NCBI GenBank assembly: GCA_018302465.1
Contig: JAGVZQ010000004.1
Span: 1-55,023 of the forward strand
Reading direction: 5' to 3'
Source of the DNA: Candidatus Woesearchaeota archaeon
GTDB lineage: Archaea > Nanobdellota > Nanobdellia > SCGC-AAA011-G17 > GW2011-AR20
Length of the DNA: 55,023 nt
In this document: one piece after another, positions 1 through 7,231 of the stretch
How the letters are laid out: every line of letters starts with the position of its first letter
Position numbering within the stretch: position 1 is the first letter of the stretch
Notes under the pieces: model-generated
The model's input: the letters and a program-made list of their open reading frames with translations, nothing else
What the model was told of the DNA's origin: nothing
The model's database searches: none
Position numbers and translations under genes: made by a program

Positions 1-32
1 TAAGCTATTATGTTACTATCTATAAAGTTCAT
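1..32 (-). CDS. PIN-domain toxin (VapC-like), cut by window edge
   Basis: Reading leftward from the ATG at 30-32 gives MNFIDSNIIA before the window ends. A hydrophobic strand followed by an early Asp (D5) is the usual start of a VapC PIN ribonuclease. The ATG overlaps the stop of the AbrB-like antitoxin in an ATGA arrangement, the normal translational coupling of vapBC operons. Only ten codons are visible, so the family call rests on this start plus the neighbour. Confidence 0.6.
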   Translation of the reverse strand, partial: MNFIDSNIIA

Positions 33-283
33 CTAAACATACCCTCATTTAAAATATCCATCTGCTCAGCTGTAAGGTTATTTTTAGGTTTCAACTTAGT
101 TGTTTTCTTAAACATTTCTTCTAAATCATTCATGTCAACTTCTCTAGAAGACCTTAAAAACAGCCCTTTATCTTTTTCAATAAATACAACCCTATCTCCC
201 CCCATAAAGCCATATTTTTTTCTAAAGATTTCAGGTATTGTTACCTGTCCCCTTTCAGTTATTTTAGATATTTCAAATTTCAT
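29..283 (-). CDS. AbrB/SpoVT-type antitoxin (VapB-like)
   Basis: This is an 84-residue protein beginning MKFEISKITERGQVTIP, the swapped-hairpin AbrB DNA-binding fold (strand, GQVTIP turn, basic helix). The ATG at 281-283 is preferred over an ORF start 60 nt upstream because the AbrB fold begins exactly there. The C-terminal half (about residues 45-84) is polar and presumably neutralises the PIN toxin whose gene overlaps its stop codon. Such antitoxins normally repress their own promoter. The toxin gene leaves the window. Confidence 0.8.
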   Translation of the reverse strand: MKFEISKITERGQVTIPEIFRKKYGFMGGDRVVFIEKDKGLFLRSSREVDMNDLEEMFKKTTKLKPKNNLTAEQMDILNEGMFR

Positions 284-496
284 AGTAAGAATAATAAGAA
301 TTTTCTTATTTATAAAATTTTCTAAAGGATCAAGCTTCCTCAATATTATCTTTAACTCCAGATTAAGTTATTTAATTATCACTACAAGAAACAAAATATC
401 TGAATATTTGTAGCTATAACTTATTTTATGGTAAAATTAGCACAAGAACTGTAAAAAGAAAGAAATAACACAGACCGGGGAAATTTTTATATATAT

Positions 497-715
497 TTAT
501 GCTTCCTCTACTTTAATACAATCAACAGGGCAGACTTCCTCAGCTTCTTTATTATTGCCTATATCTTTAACTATTTTATTCTTAGCTATAGCTTTAATTT
601 CTCCCTTAAACTCTCCACTAGTCTCCTCTTTAACCTCAAAATTTTCAGGACAAGTAGCTTCACAAGCTCCACATCCTATACAAGTAGCTTTATCAACTTC
701 AACTTTATATGGCAT
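497..715 (-). CDS. Small [4Fe-4S] ferredoxin
   Basis: This 72-residue soluble electron carrier has the pattern C12-x2-C15-x2-C18-x3-C22-P and a C-terminal C62-P-x2-C66. C12, C15, C18 and C62 would bind one [4Fe-4S] cluster. C22 and C66 sit where single-cluster archaeal ferredoxins often form a disulfide. The acidic middle and tail are typical. It lies 18 nt downstream of a small basic protein gene on the same strand, so the two may be cotranscribed. Its redox partner cannot be told from context. Confidence 0.9.
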   Translation of the reverse strand: MPYKVEVDKATCIGCGACEATCPENFEVKEETSGEFKGEIKAIAKNKIVKDIGNNKEAEEVCPVDCIKVEEA

Positions 716-733
716 CTTAACCTCTTACCAGAA

Positions 734-937
734 CTATTGAACAATCTTTATCTTAGGCTTGCCACTATCTCTTAAATTTCTTAGTTCAAAATCTTTAATA
801 TTATTTTTTTTAGCCCATTCTTTTGCCTTTTCTTCAGACTTGAATGCCCTTGGTTTCGTTCTTTTGGCTCTCCTTATATGCTTTATATGAGTAGCTGTAT
901 ATAATCTCCTTTTAGCCCTGGTATGTATTTTTTTCAT
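734..937 (-). CDS. Small basic protein, function unknown
   Basis: This 67-residue protein is very rich in Lys and Arg in its first 30 residues (KKIHTRAKRRLY and IRRAKRTKPRAF). A short alpha/beta segment follows, with FKSEEKAKEWAKKNNI as a clear amphipathic helix. The composition suggests RNA or ribosome binding, which is an inference from charge alone. No family was recognised with confidence. It is the first gene of a likely two-gene unit with the ferredoxin 18 nt downstream. Confidence 0.6.
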   Translation of the reverse strand: MKKIHTRAKRRLYTATHIKHIRRAKRTKPRAFKSEEKAKEWAKKNNIKDFELRNLRDSGKPKIKIVQ

Positions 938-990
938 ACTACTCTACTTATTAGTATGGTTTTTAAAGCTTTTTATAGACTATATGTAAG

Positions 991-1069
991 GGAAAGAATT
1001 AATAATAATTGTTTTCATCAACCATGCGCATTTGAACATTATTAATGGAAGCTTTGTTTTGGAAGCTAA
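991..1069 (-). pseudogene. 3'-end fragment of the zinc-ribbon/PD-(D/E)XK gene (copy B)
   Basis: This stretch is almost identical to 3237-3316, the 3' end of the gene at 3206-4222. Over about 80 nt there are two substitutions and one 1-nt deletion, and the deletion breaks the frame. Similarity stops abruptly at 1069, inside the stop codon region of the abiEi-like gene. It has no start and cannot be a gene. See the finding on TA modules bracketed by 3'-end copies. Confidence 0.85.
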
Positions 1070-1653
1070 CCGGCAGTTTCAACAATTTTGTTATATATTT
1101 TTTTTGGATATTTTCTAGCATAATTTATTAACTTTTTTTTGTTTATTCTTTTTTTAAATTCTTTTAATAAACCTTTATCTATTTTTTGCTTGAAATAAAT
1201 TAAATCTATAAATGTTTTTTCTATATCTGAAACAGGAATATAAATATTTCCTTCTTTTGTATAATCGATGCCAAAGAAATACCTTGGAGAAATCCTATGT
1301 AGCATTACATTATTTTCATTTACACTTCTAATCCCCTGTCTTATTTTCCCTGTTGTTATAATGATAGGTATTGTTTCCTGTTCCCATAGATTGTGAATAC
1401 TTAATGCTGATTGCAATCCTATATATGATGGCTTAAAACAGAATACTGATATGATAGGATCATCATTTATGGAATAATAGCCTCTTGTTACCCTTTTAAT
1501 CTCTCCCTTGTTTATCATATTATTTATCATTAAATATATATATTTTTCATTTCCGTTTTGTTTTTGTATAAATCTCTTTAAGGAATTTATATCTACTATA
1601 TTATTCTTTTTGAAGAAATTTCTTATATCCTGAATATACTTTACTTTACCCAT
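1066..1653 (-). CDS. AbiEi-like antitoxin of a type IV TA module
   Basis: This 195-residue protein has an N-terminal winged helix (about 1-65) ending in the AbiEi-typical RVTRGYYSI, then PSYIGLQSALSIHNL and a C-terminal domain with VSDIEKTFIDLIYF. AbiEi proteins bind inverted repeats at their promoter and counteract the nucleotidyltransferase AbiEii. The gene overlaps the upstream abiEii-like gene by 13 nt. The order is unusual: in the classic system the antitoxin comes first, here the toxin does. Its stop codon lies inside the repeated 3'-end fragment. Confidence 0.85.
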   Translation of the reverse strand: MGKVKYIQDIRNFFKKNNIVDINSLKRFIQKQNGNEKYIYLMINNMINKGEIKRVTRGYYSINDDPIISVFCFKPSYIGLQSALSIHNLWEQETIPIIITTGKIRQGIRSVNENNVMLHRISPRYFFGIDYTKEGNIYIPVSDIEKTFIDLIYFKQKIDKGLLKEFKKRINKKKLINYARKYPKKIYNKIVETAG

Positions 1654-2282
1654 CTTTCAATATAGTCCAACATATTTTTTGTTGTTGGCGTGACTCCCGT
1701 GATTATTATTGCTTTAAGATTTTGTTCATCTGTTGAGGGTTCAAATTTCTTAATAAAATCTTTTAATTTTTCTTTTATTTTTTTGTTTTCTTTAATATAT
1801 CTTAACAAGAAAAAGAGGTCATATAAATCCCTTATTTTCTTTCTTTCTATGTAAGTATTTATTTTTTCTTCAACTAAATCATCGGGAGATAATGTAAAAA
1901 TATTGATTAGATTTCCTTCTGAAGTTTCATATTCTTTTAGGAAAGGATTTTTTATTGCTTTGAATAAAGCTTCAAATCTCACAATGGATGTATTAAATTT
2001 TAATGTTGAATATAAAGAGTTTTCTTTTATCCTTTTTTTGCTGACTGAAAACCCATTTTTTTCTAAAGTTAAAAATAAGGCGTTTATTTTTTCTGTATCT
2101 TTTTTGATATACATATCTATATCTTCTGAGAACCTATTCCCTTCATAGCACCTCCAAATCGCTGTTCCACCATGAATCACCGCACTTGGAAAAAATTCAT
2201 ATATAGTTTCCACTATTAAATCTTGGGCATAAGCTATATCCTTGTGTATTTTTCTTTTAAGTTTTAATTGTATTGGTAACAT
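1641..2282 (-). CDS. AbiEii-like nucleotidyltransferase toxin
   Basis: This 213-residue protein belongs to the AbiEii/DUF1814 nucleotidyltransferase family. The core motif begins at about residue 38 with VIHGGTAIWR and continues to RFSEDIDMYI, giving the GG...D-x-D metal and nucleotide site. A second conserved block, DDLVEEKINTYIERKKIRDLYDL (two parts of one helix pair), matches the family's K..R..RD.YD region. AbiEii toxins transfer nucleotides to cellular RNA and stop growth. It is first in the pair; its 3' end overlaps the antitoxin gene by 13 nt. Confidence 0.87.
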   Translation of the reverse strand: MLPIQLKLKRKIHKDIAYAQDLIVETIYEFFPSAVIHGGTAIWRCYEGNRFSEDIDMYIKKDTEKINALFLTLEKNGFSVSKKRIKENSLYSTLKFNTSIVRFEALFKAIKNPFLKEYETSEGNLINIFTLSPDDLVEEKINTYIERKKIRDLYDLFFLLRYIKENKKIKEKLKDFIKKFEPSTDEQNLKAIIITGVTPTTKNMLDYIERWVK

Positions 2283-2331
2283 ATTGATTAACCTAAATTA
2301 TATATATCTATAAGTTTGGTTTATTTATATA

Positions 2332-2386
2332 CTTTTCTATTCTTTCATCGAACCATATGCATTTGAATAGAGTTAATGGGAGCTTT
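2332..2386 (-). pseudogene. Diverged 3'-end fragment of the zinc-ribbon/PD-(D/E)XK gene (copy C)
   Basis: Positions 2344-2386 match 3260-3302 at about 35 of 43 bases. A further 14 bases (2332-2345) are identical to the 3' flank of the full gene at 3211-3224, with about 36 nt deleted between the two blocks. The fragment ends exactly at the stop codon (2385-2387) of the UPF0175-like gene. It is on the same strand as the full gene and copy B. Confidence 0.7.
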
Positions 2387-2684
2387 ATATGCCAGATTCT
2401 ATTTCTTTGTTGAGATCTTCTATAGAGTACTCAGATTTGTAACCGTGTTCAACTAAGTACTGTTCCATCTCCCATATTGTTGTTTCCGCACGATGTGATG
2501 CTTCGGATAATGTTATTTTTCCCTCTTTGTATTTTTGAGCCATCTTATTTTTTATTAAATCCTTATATCCAATAAACACTAATTTCCTGATTATACTGCT
2601 TCTATCAGTTATCTCTTCCTTGCTCAAGCTTTCTATTTTCTTCAGAAAGTCTGTACTCAACCTTATTCCTATTGCTTGATTCAT
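2385..2684 (-). CDS. RHH/UPF0175-like antitoxin
   Basis: This 99-residue protein starts with a ribbon-helix-helix segment (IGIRLSTDFLKKIESLSK, then RSSIIRKLVFIGYKDL). A UPF0175-like helix-turn-helix follows: YKEGKITLSEASHRAETTIW and WEMEQYLVEHGYKSEYSIED. UPF0175 proteins commonly accompany DUF3368 PIN toxins. The start ATG overlaps the PIN stop (ATGA at 2681-2684), and a strong GGAGGT lies 8 nt ahead, fixing the start. Its stop codon lies at the end of repeated fragment C. Confidence 0.82.
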   Translation of the reverse strand: MNQAIGIRLSTDFLKKIESLSKEEITDRSSIIRKLVFIGYKDLIKNKMAQKYKEGKITLSEASHRAETTIWEMEQYLVEHGYKSEYSIEDLNKEIESGI

Positions 2685-3178
2685 TTTTCAACCTCCAGGT
2701 TTATTTGATCCAGCACAACATTGGAAAACCAGCCAATTTTCCTTAGCCCTGAGATGCATTCTTCTACTTTTTTCTTATCTATCAATTTTTTCTTATAAAG
2801 TTTTATTATAATTGCAGGTGTTCCTATTATATTTATTTCCAGTAATAATTTCTTTTTTCTTACATTATCATCATCTGTGGCTATAACCTCCGCCTTTTCC
2901 TGCCAATAAAGTGCTATTGCTTCAGCTTCCCCTCCTTGTATATTGAATTGATTAGCTTTTTTGATAAGGCCTTTATTCTTTATCTTCCTGACACTTATCT
3001 TTTTTTCTTTGATTAAATTTATTATTATAGGAACTTCTGGAAATTTTCTTTCTTTTCCTTTAATAATCTCTTCGTACACTAATTCTGGAATAGCAGCTTC
3101 TTTAAAATAAACACAGCTTTTTTCTAATATTGATAATTTGGCCAAATGGATTAAAACCATGCTATCTTTTATTATCAT
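2681..3178 (-). CDS. DUF3368-type PIN nuclease toxin
   Basis: This 165-residue PIN-domain protein begins MIIKDSMVLIHLAKL, with the first catalytic Asp at residue 5. The central acidic motif is GGEAEAIALYW and the third is VIATDDDNVRKKKLL. This order matches DUF3368 PIN proteins, presumed metal-dependent ribonucleases. It precedes its UPF0175 partner with a 4-nt overlap. The gene starts 28 nt after the stop of the zinc-ribbon/PD-(D/E)XK gene on the same strand. Confidence 0.85.
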   Translation of the reverse strand: MIIKDSMVLIHLAKLSILEKSCVYFKEAAIPELVYEEIIKGKERKFPEVPIIINLIKEKKISVRKIKNKGLIKKANQFNIQGGEAEAIALYWQEKAEVIATDDDNVRKKKLLLEINIIGTPAIIIKLYKKKLIDKKKVEECISGLRKIGWFSNVVLDQINLEVEK

Positions 3179-3205
3179 TGTATTATATTGTGCACATTGT
3201 ATTAT

Positions 3206-4222
3206 TTAAGCTTTTCTATTCTTTACTACATGCAGCGGAAAGAATTCAAAATAATTGTTTTCATCAAACCATGCGCATTTGAACATTATTAATGGAAGCT
3301 TTGTTTTGGAAGCTAATGCTAAAGCATAGATTGTTAATTGATGAATTGGATTTTCTTTGTTAGCATTAGGCTTGTAATCTAGGATGTGGATTAAGTTGTT
3401 TCTTATTTGCAGAATATCTATATGTCCTGTTATTGGAGTTTTGAAGTCTTTTGAATTTAAATTAAAACTTCTTGAATTAAAATATAATAAATCATCATGA
3501 GTTAAATATATTGGTATTTCTGCTGCTATTGTTGTTGAATCATTAATTATAAAAAAATCCTGAACTGATTGATGCCTGTCTTTATTTGTTTTTGCCAAAT
3601 TTAATGCTAGTTTTGTTAATCTGTTTGCCAAGTTTTGTTTACTTAAAGGATTAATGGTTAATGTTTTAAAATCTGTCTGTGATGCCCTGTCTGATTTTTC
3701 CTTTATTTCATGATTTGGCTTGAAAATATGATGCGGAAATTCTTTTGTTGAGATTTTTTCTAAATATAATTTTAATCTTTGGAATTTTTCGTTGTTGTTT
3801 GTTAAATAATTTAATTTGAAATTGTGAATTTGATATTTGTAATTTAAGTTGTTGTGGAGGAATTCGCAGCTTGAAATTAGCTCTTCTGGAGAAAATTGCA
3901 CCTTTGCTTCTTTTTTTAACCTGTTGAAAGTTGTAATAGTTTTGAATTCGTTGATCCAGTTGGAGATTGTTTTTTGAGACGGTCTTGGAGTTGTTTTTAA
4001 TAGTTTTTGTATTCTTGTTTGGGAATAACCAAGATTATACAAAGAAAGGGTCTTTAGAATTGTTTGGATAGGGTATGTTTTTTCCTTTAATGGCTGTTTG
4101 GTGAAAATGTTACTGCAGTTTTTGCATTTATATTGTTGAATAATCTGTTGCTGGTTTTTTCTTGTTCCCTTCTTTATTATTGTTCCAGAGTCACATTTAG
4201 GACAAATTATTTTTTCTTGCAT
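3206..4222 (-). CDS. Zinc-ribbon + HTH + RecB/Cas4-type PD-(D/E)XK nuclease protein
   Basis: This 338-residue fusion begins with an IS1 InsA-like zinc ribbon (CPKC at 8-11, CKNC at about 33-36) and a helix-turn-helix with YSQTRIQKLLKTTPRPSQKT and a WINEF end. An alpha-helical middle follows, then a C-terminal nuclease core: GHID (266-269), HILDYKP (279-285) and QLTIYALAL from 295. These are RecB/Cas4 motifs I, II/III and the QxxxY helix. No DDE or Tyr transposase residues are seen. Fragments of its 3' end recur at 991-1069 and 2332-2386. It could be a domesticated or novel mobile-element nuclease; substrate unknown. Confidence 0.8.
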   Translation of the reverse strand: MQEKIICPKCDSGTIIKKGTRKNQQQIIQQYKCKNCSNIFTKQPLKEKTYPIQTILKTLSLYNLGYSQTRIQKLLKTTPRPSQKTISNWINEFKTITTFNRLKKEAKVQFSPEELISSCEFLHNNLNYKYQIHNFKLNYLTNNNEKFQRLKLYLEKISTKEFPHHIFKPNHEIKEKSDRASQTDFKTLTINPLSKQNLANRLTKLALNLAKTNKDRHQSVQDFFIINDSTTIAAEIPIYLTHDDLLYFNSRSFNLNSKDFKTPITGHIDILQIRNNLIHILDYKPNANKENPIHQLTIYALALASKTKLPLIMFKCAWFDENNYFEFFPLHVVKNRKA

Positions 4223-4282
4223 TAACTTATCTTATTTTGAACATATTTTTTAAGAATTTATGTTGATTAATGTGTATTTTAG

Positions 4283-4306
4283 GTCATGAGAATTACTAGA
4301 ATTTGG
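4283..4306. repeat. Single copy of a 24-25 nt AT-rich repeat
   Basis: This stretch resembles the three tandem units at 5292-5363 (shared core TCATG.A.ATTACTAG.ATTT). The copies bracket the two-gene module 4334-5144, one unit downstream and three upstream. Confidence 0.5.
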
Positions 4307-4333
4307 CAGGATTTTGGCTGAAAAGGCTTAATT

Positions 4334-4528
4334 TTATGGTTTCCGCTTAATCTCCAGGTAAAATTTTGTAGAAATTTTAGAGTTTCTTGCATTTTTTATT
4401 TGTGAATTAATCAAAATATTCTGTTGTTTACTCCAAACCTTGTCTGGATTTTTTTTAACAAAGTCTGCCCAATAGTCTACAAAATTTATTCTATCTTCTT
4501 TATTGGTTTTACCGGGTTTAAGTCTCAT
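4334..4528 (-). CDS. Small partner protein of the adjacent NTase
   Basis: This 64-residue protein carries the block VDYWADFVKKNPDKVWSKQQ followed by NILINSQI. I recognise similar small proteins only as unnamed genes next to nucleotidyltransferase genes, so no function is assigned. It overlaps the 3' end of the NTase gene by 11 nt, indicating translational coupling. By analogy with two-gene TA systems it may be the antitoxin or an accessory subunit, but nothing in the sequence proves this. Confidence 0.6.
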   Translation of the reverse strand: MRLKPGKTNKEDRINFVDYWADFVKKNPDKVWSKQQNILINSQIKNARNSKISTKFYLEIKRKP

Positions 4529-5144
4529 TTTCTATTAATTTTTTATACTTTCTTATTTTATCATAACTCAGCTTATCTTTAAATAGTTTCTCTAGATGTC
4601 TTGCATCTTCCATGTCCTTGTCCGATTTCAGGCAATATTTTTTGAAAGCAATTTGTCTTTCCAAAGAAGATATTTTTAAATCTTCTTTCCCAATTATCAC
4701 CTTAATTCTGTCTTTGAAAGATTCTTTTTGTGACTTCTTTAAAGCGAATTTTACTTCCATATTTGGAATTGTTTCTTTGCTTTTTGCAAATCTCACTCCT
4801 AAGTTATTCTTTAGATAATCGTATATTTCTTTTTCATCTTCTGTGTTTAAACACCAAAAATTAGCTTTTTTTAATTCTTTGTATAACTTAATGAAAACTT
4901 CTTTATCTAATTCTTCTATAAAAATATCTATATCTTCTGTTGCTCTCGACCTCCCCAAAAGTATAGATACATATCCGCTAATTATAACATAATCTGAGTG
5001 TTTTTCTAATACTTTGATGAATTTTATCACAAATTTATCTAATTCATTTAATTCCTTATCTAGTTTTATAGTGTTGTTTATAAATTCCATTTCTTCCTTA
5101 TTATCTATTTTTGAGTTATATAAATCTTTAGACATTTTAATCAA
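4518..5144 (-). CDS. Nucleotidyltransferase-like protein, putative TA component
   Basis: This 208-residue protein has the NTase core YVIISGYVSILLGRSRATED followed by IDIFIEEL: a glycine-rich turn, then the D-x-D metal site. A later block, IKVIIGKEDLKISSLERQIA and KDMEDARHLEKLF, matches the substrate-domain pattern seen in AbiEii-like and DUF6036-like proteins. An N-terminal helical segment of about 35 residues precedes it. Its short downstream partner overlaps by 11 nt. A TA role is inferred from the layout and neighbours; a nucleotide-modifying enzyme of another kind is possible. Confidence 0.72.
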   Translation of the reverse strand: MIKMSKDLYNSKIDNKEEMEFINNTIKLDKELNELDKFVIKFIKVLEKHSDYVIISGYVSILLGRSRATEDIDIFIEELDKEVFIKLYKELKKANFWCLNTEDEKEIYDYLKNNLGVRFAKSKETIPNMEVKFALKKSQKESFKDRIKVIIGKEDLKISSLERQIAFKKYCLKSDKDMEDARHLEKLFKDKLSYDKIRKYKKLIENET

Positions 5145-5291
5145 TATATTGTTGGGAGACTATCTTAAATGATTTTAAATTTCTTAAATTAAAATTATAA
5201 TTTGATAGTTAAGCTTTATAGGTGTTAAAACGTTTGATATATTTTAAAAAAACAAGATTTTAAAAAAATATTGAACAAAATAAGGGATTAA

Positions 5292-5363
5292 GTAATGAAT
5301 ATTACTGGGAAAAGTCATGGAAATTACTAGTAATTTGGATCATGAATATTACTAAGAATTTTG
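5292..5363. repeat. Three tandem ~24 nt repeats with a palindromic core
   Basis: Units at 5292-5313, 5314-5338 and 5339-5363 share the pattern TCATG.A.ATTACTA..AATTT. The middle unit contains AATTACTAGTAATT, a perfect 14-nt palindrome. A fourth unit is at 4283-4306. They lie about 150 nt upstream of the NTase start and just beyond the 3' end of the LamG gene. An operator or a mobile-element end are both possible. Confidence 0.6.
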
Positions 5364-5406
5364 ACTTGTTTGGGCTAGGAAGGCTAAAGAATGGGGTTTG
5401 GGGGGT

Positions 5407-7074
5407 TTAATTACTCCGATTAATAATCAAAAAGCTTCCAGAATTAATTATTATCTTATCCCCTGAACCATCAAGAATTAACTGGCTTATTGTTAAATTG
5501 CTGTTGTTCAAATAAATCTTAGCGCCTACTTTTACAGTTAGATTAGAGTAGCTTGAAACATTATTCAAAAAATGAATATTAGTATTATTTCCTGCAGTAG
5601 CGCATCCATATTTAGACTCTAAATTCCCAGCACAAGCAAAACCACAGCTGTTTGTTCCTGAAGTGCTGTTATAATTTGAATTTAAAGGTTTGTTTGTACA
5701 TGTATTCTGTGTTGCTGAAGTAGATCCAGCAGTGCAGTAATAACCTACTGTGCATGCTCCATTACATGTAGCTGCTGTTTGGCTTGTTGAGCTTCCATAA
5801 TATCCTGCTGAGCATTGCCCGGTGCATGCTGAAGTAGTCAATGTTGTAGTTGAGCCGTAAGTTCCTGCAGGACATGCTGTAGCACTTGAACTTCCTGTTG
5901 GGCAATACTTGCCAGTTCCACAAACATTCTGTGTTGCTGAAGTAGATCCAGCAGTGCAATAATAACCTGCTGTGCATTGTCCATTACATGTTGCTGCTGT
6001 CTGCCCTGTTGATGAACCATAATATCCTGCTGTACATTGCCCATTTCCTGTTGAAGCTGAGTTTGTTGTTGTACTACAATAATATCCTGCTGCACATGCA
6101 TATCTTGAATTATCATTATCAGGACTGTAATATCCTGCACCTGCTACTGAACAAGTTCCTGACTGACAATTATAATAGCCAGCATTTCCTACACAATCTG
6201 ATAATGCATCTGATGTTGTAGCTCCAGCTGTATCTGAATTTGAGGGACAAGCATATCTACTAGGATCATTAGTTGGAGAATAATATCCATCACCAACATT
6301 AGTACAACTATCACTAGATAAATACTGTCCAGCCCCACAAAGGGGATTCATTCCAGACCCGCTGTTATATAAAGAACTCACTTCAGCAGCAGTTAAAGCT
6401 TTATTCCAAACTGCAACTTCATCAACTGTCCCTTGAACCCAGAATGTGTTTGGGGGAGCCCATGTAGCCGAAACATAATTAGTATGGCTCAAATTTGAAA
6501 CTGGAGCAGTTGCTGCCTGTGAGGCAGAAGCTACATTGTTTTTATACACAATCATATTAGTACCATCATAAGTCCAAACTACATGTTGCCATGAACCATA
6601 ATCCACAATGAAGTCTGTAAAAACTTTCCAGTTACTATTAGTATTATAATAACCATAATTATCATTAGCACCCTGATCAGTTATTGCAAAAACATACGAG
6701 AGGCTATTTGCTAAATCACCTCTAAAGAAAAGCCCTTGATAATCGATTGTATCCGTCGGTTTAATCCAAAGGCTAACACTCATTGATCCAGTAATAGCCA
6801 AGCTTGAGGAAGACATTGAAATATAATCACCATCCCCCCCAAAACTATAGCAGCCTCCCCCCAATTGACAGTCTGTGGTTGTGTAGGTAGCCCCACTAGC
6901 TGACCCATGAATACTACCATAATTATCATTTGCATTGCTATCATACGACCAATATGAAAGCAAGTTAGTAGTCAAAGCACCTTCAACAGTTCCAGCAAAA
7001 AACAAAGATAATAAAATAACAAAAGTAAGTAAAATTAACAAATTACTCTTATTAATAAGATTTATTTTAATCAT
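5407..7074 (-). CDS. Secreted LamG-domain protein with cysteine-rich repeats
   Basis: This 555-residue surface or secreted protein has an N-terminal signal or anchor (NLLILLTFVILLSLFFAG, about 9-26). A LamG/concanavalin-like domain spans about 35-240, with SLWIKPTD, WQHVVWTYDG and VDEVAVWNKALTAAEVSSLY. A Cys/Gly/Tyr-rich region of about 220 residues follows, made of short imperfect repeats such as CTAGYYCTAGSTSA and CPAGTYGSTTT. The C-terminus (NLTVKVGAKIYLNNSNLTIS) resembles a beta-helix strand and has several N-x-S/T sequons. It probably binds glycans or other surface ligands. Confidence 0.82.
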   Translation of the reverse strand: MIKINLINKSNLLILLTFVILLSLFFAGTVEGALTTNLLSYWSYDSNANDNYGSIHGSASGATYTTTDCQLGGGCYSFGGDGDYISMSSSSLAITGSMSVSLWIKPTDTIDYQGLFFRGDLANSLSYVFAITDQGANDNYGYYNTNSNWKVFTDFIVDYGSWQHVVWTYDGTNMIVYKNNVASASQAATAPVSNLSHTNYVSATWAPPNTFWVQGTVDEVAVWNKALTAAEVSSLYNSGSGMNPLCGAGQYLSSDSCTNVGDGYYSPTNDPSRYACPSNSDTAGATTSDALSDCVGNAGYYNCQSGTCSVAGAGYYSPDNDNSRYACAAGYYCSTTTNSASTGNGQCTAGYYGSSTGQTAATCNGQCTAGYYCTAGSTSATQNVCGTGKYCPTGSSSATACPAGTYGSTTTLTTSACTGQCSAGYYGSSTSQTAATCNGACTVGYYCTAGSTSATQNTCTNKPLNSNYNSTSGTNSCGFACAGNLESKYGCATAGNNTNIHFLNNVSSYSNLTVKVGAKIYLNNSNLTISQLILDGSGDKIIINSGSFLIINRSN

Positions 7075-7231
7075 CCTCTTTTTTAAATAAAAATAAATAT
7101 ATTCAGTTCCTTATATAGTTTATTATAATGGGTTTTGTAACTTTCAAAGTTGATAAACATGAAAAGGTATAGGTGAATACTCTTCTCTTTACCCATATAT
7201 GTTTTTTTCATCTTCTCCATTTAACAACACA

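Noticed and set aside
5700-6140. Regularly spaced repeats as a possible CRISPR array
   Set aside because: The repeats are imperfect, of uneven length and lie within a continuous coding frame of a secreted repeat protein; no cas genes are near.
5762-6221. Overlapping long frames inside the LamG gene on other frames and strand
   Set aside because: They are shadows of the repetitive Cys/Gly/Ser coding sequence, with Met/Gln/His-rich nonsense composition and no ribosome site or promoter.
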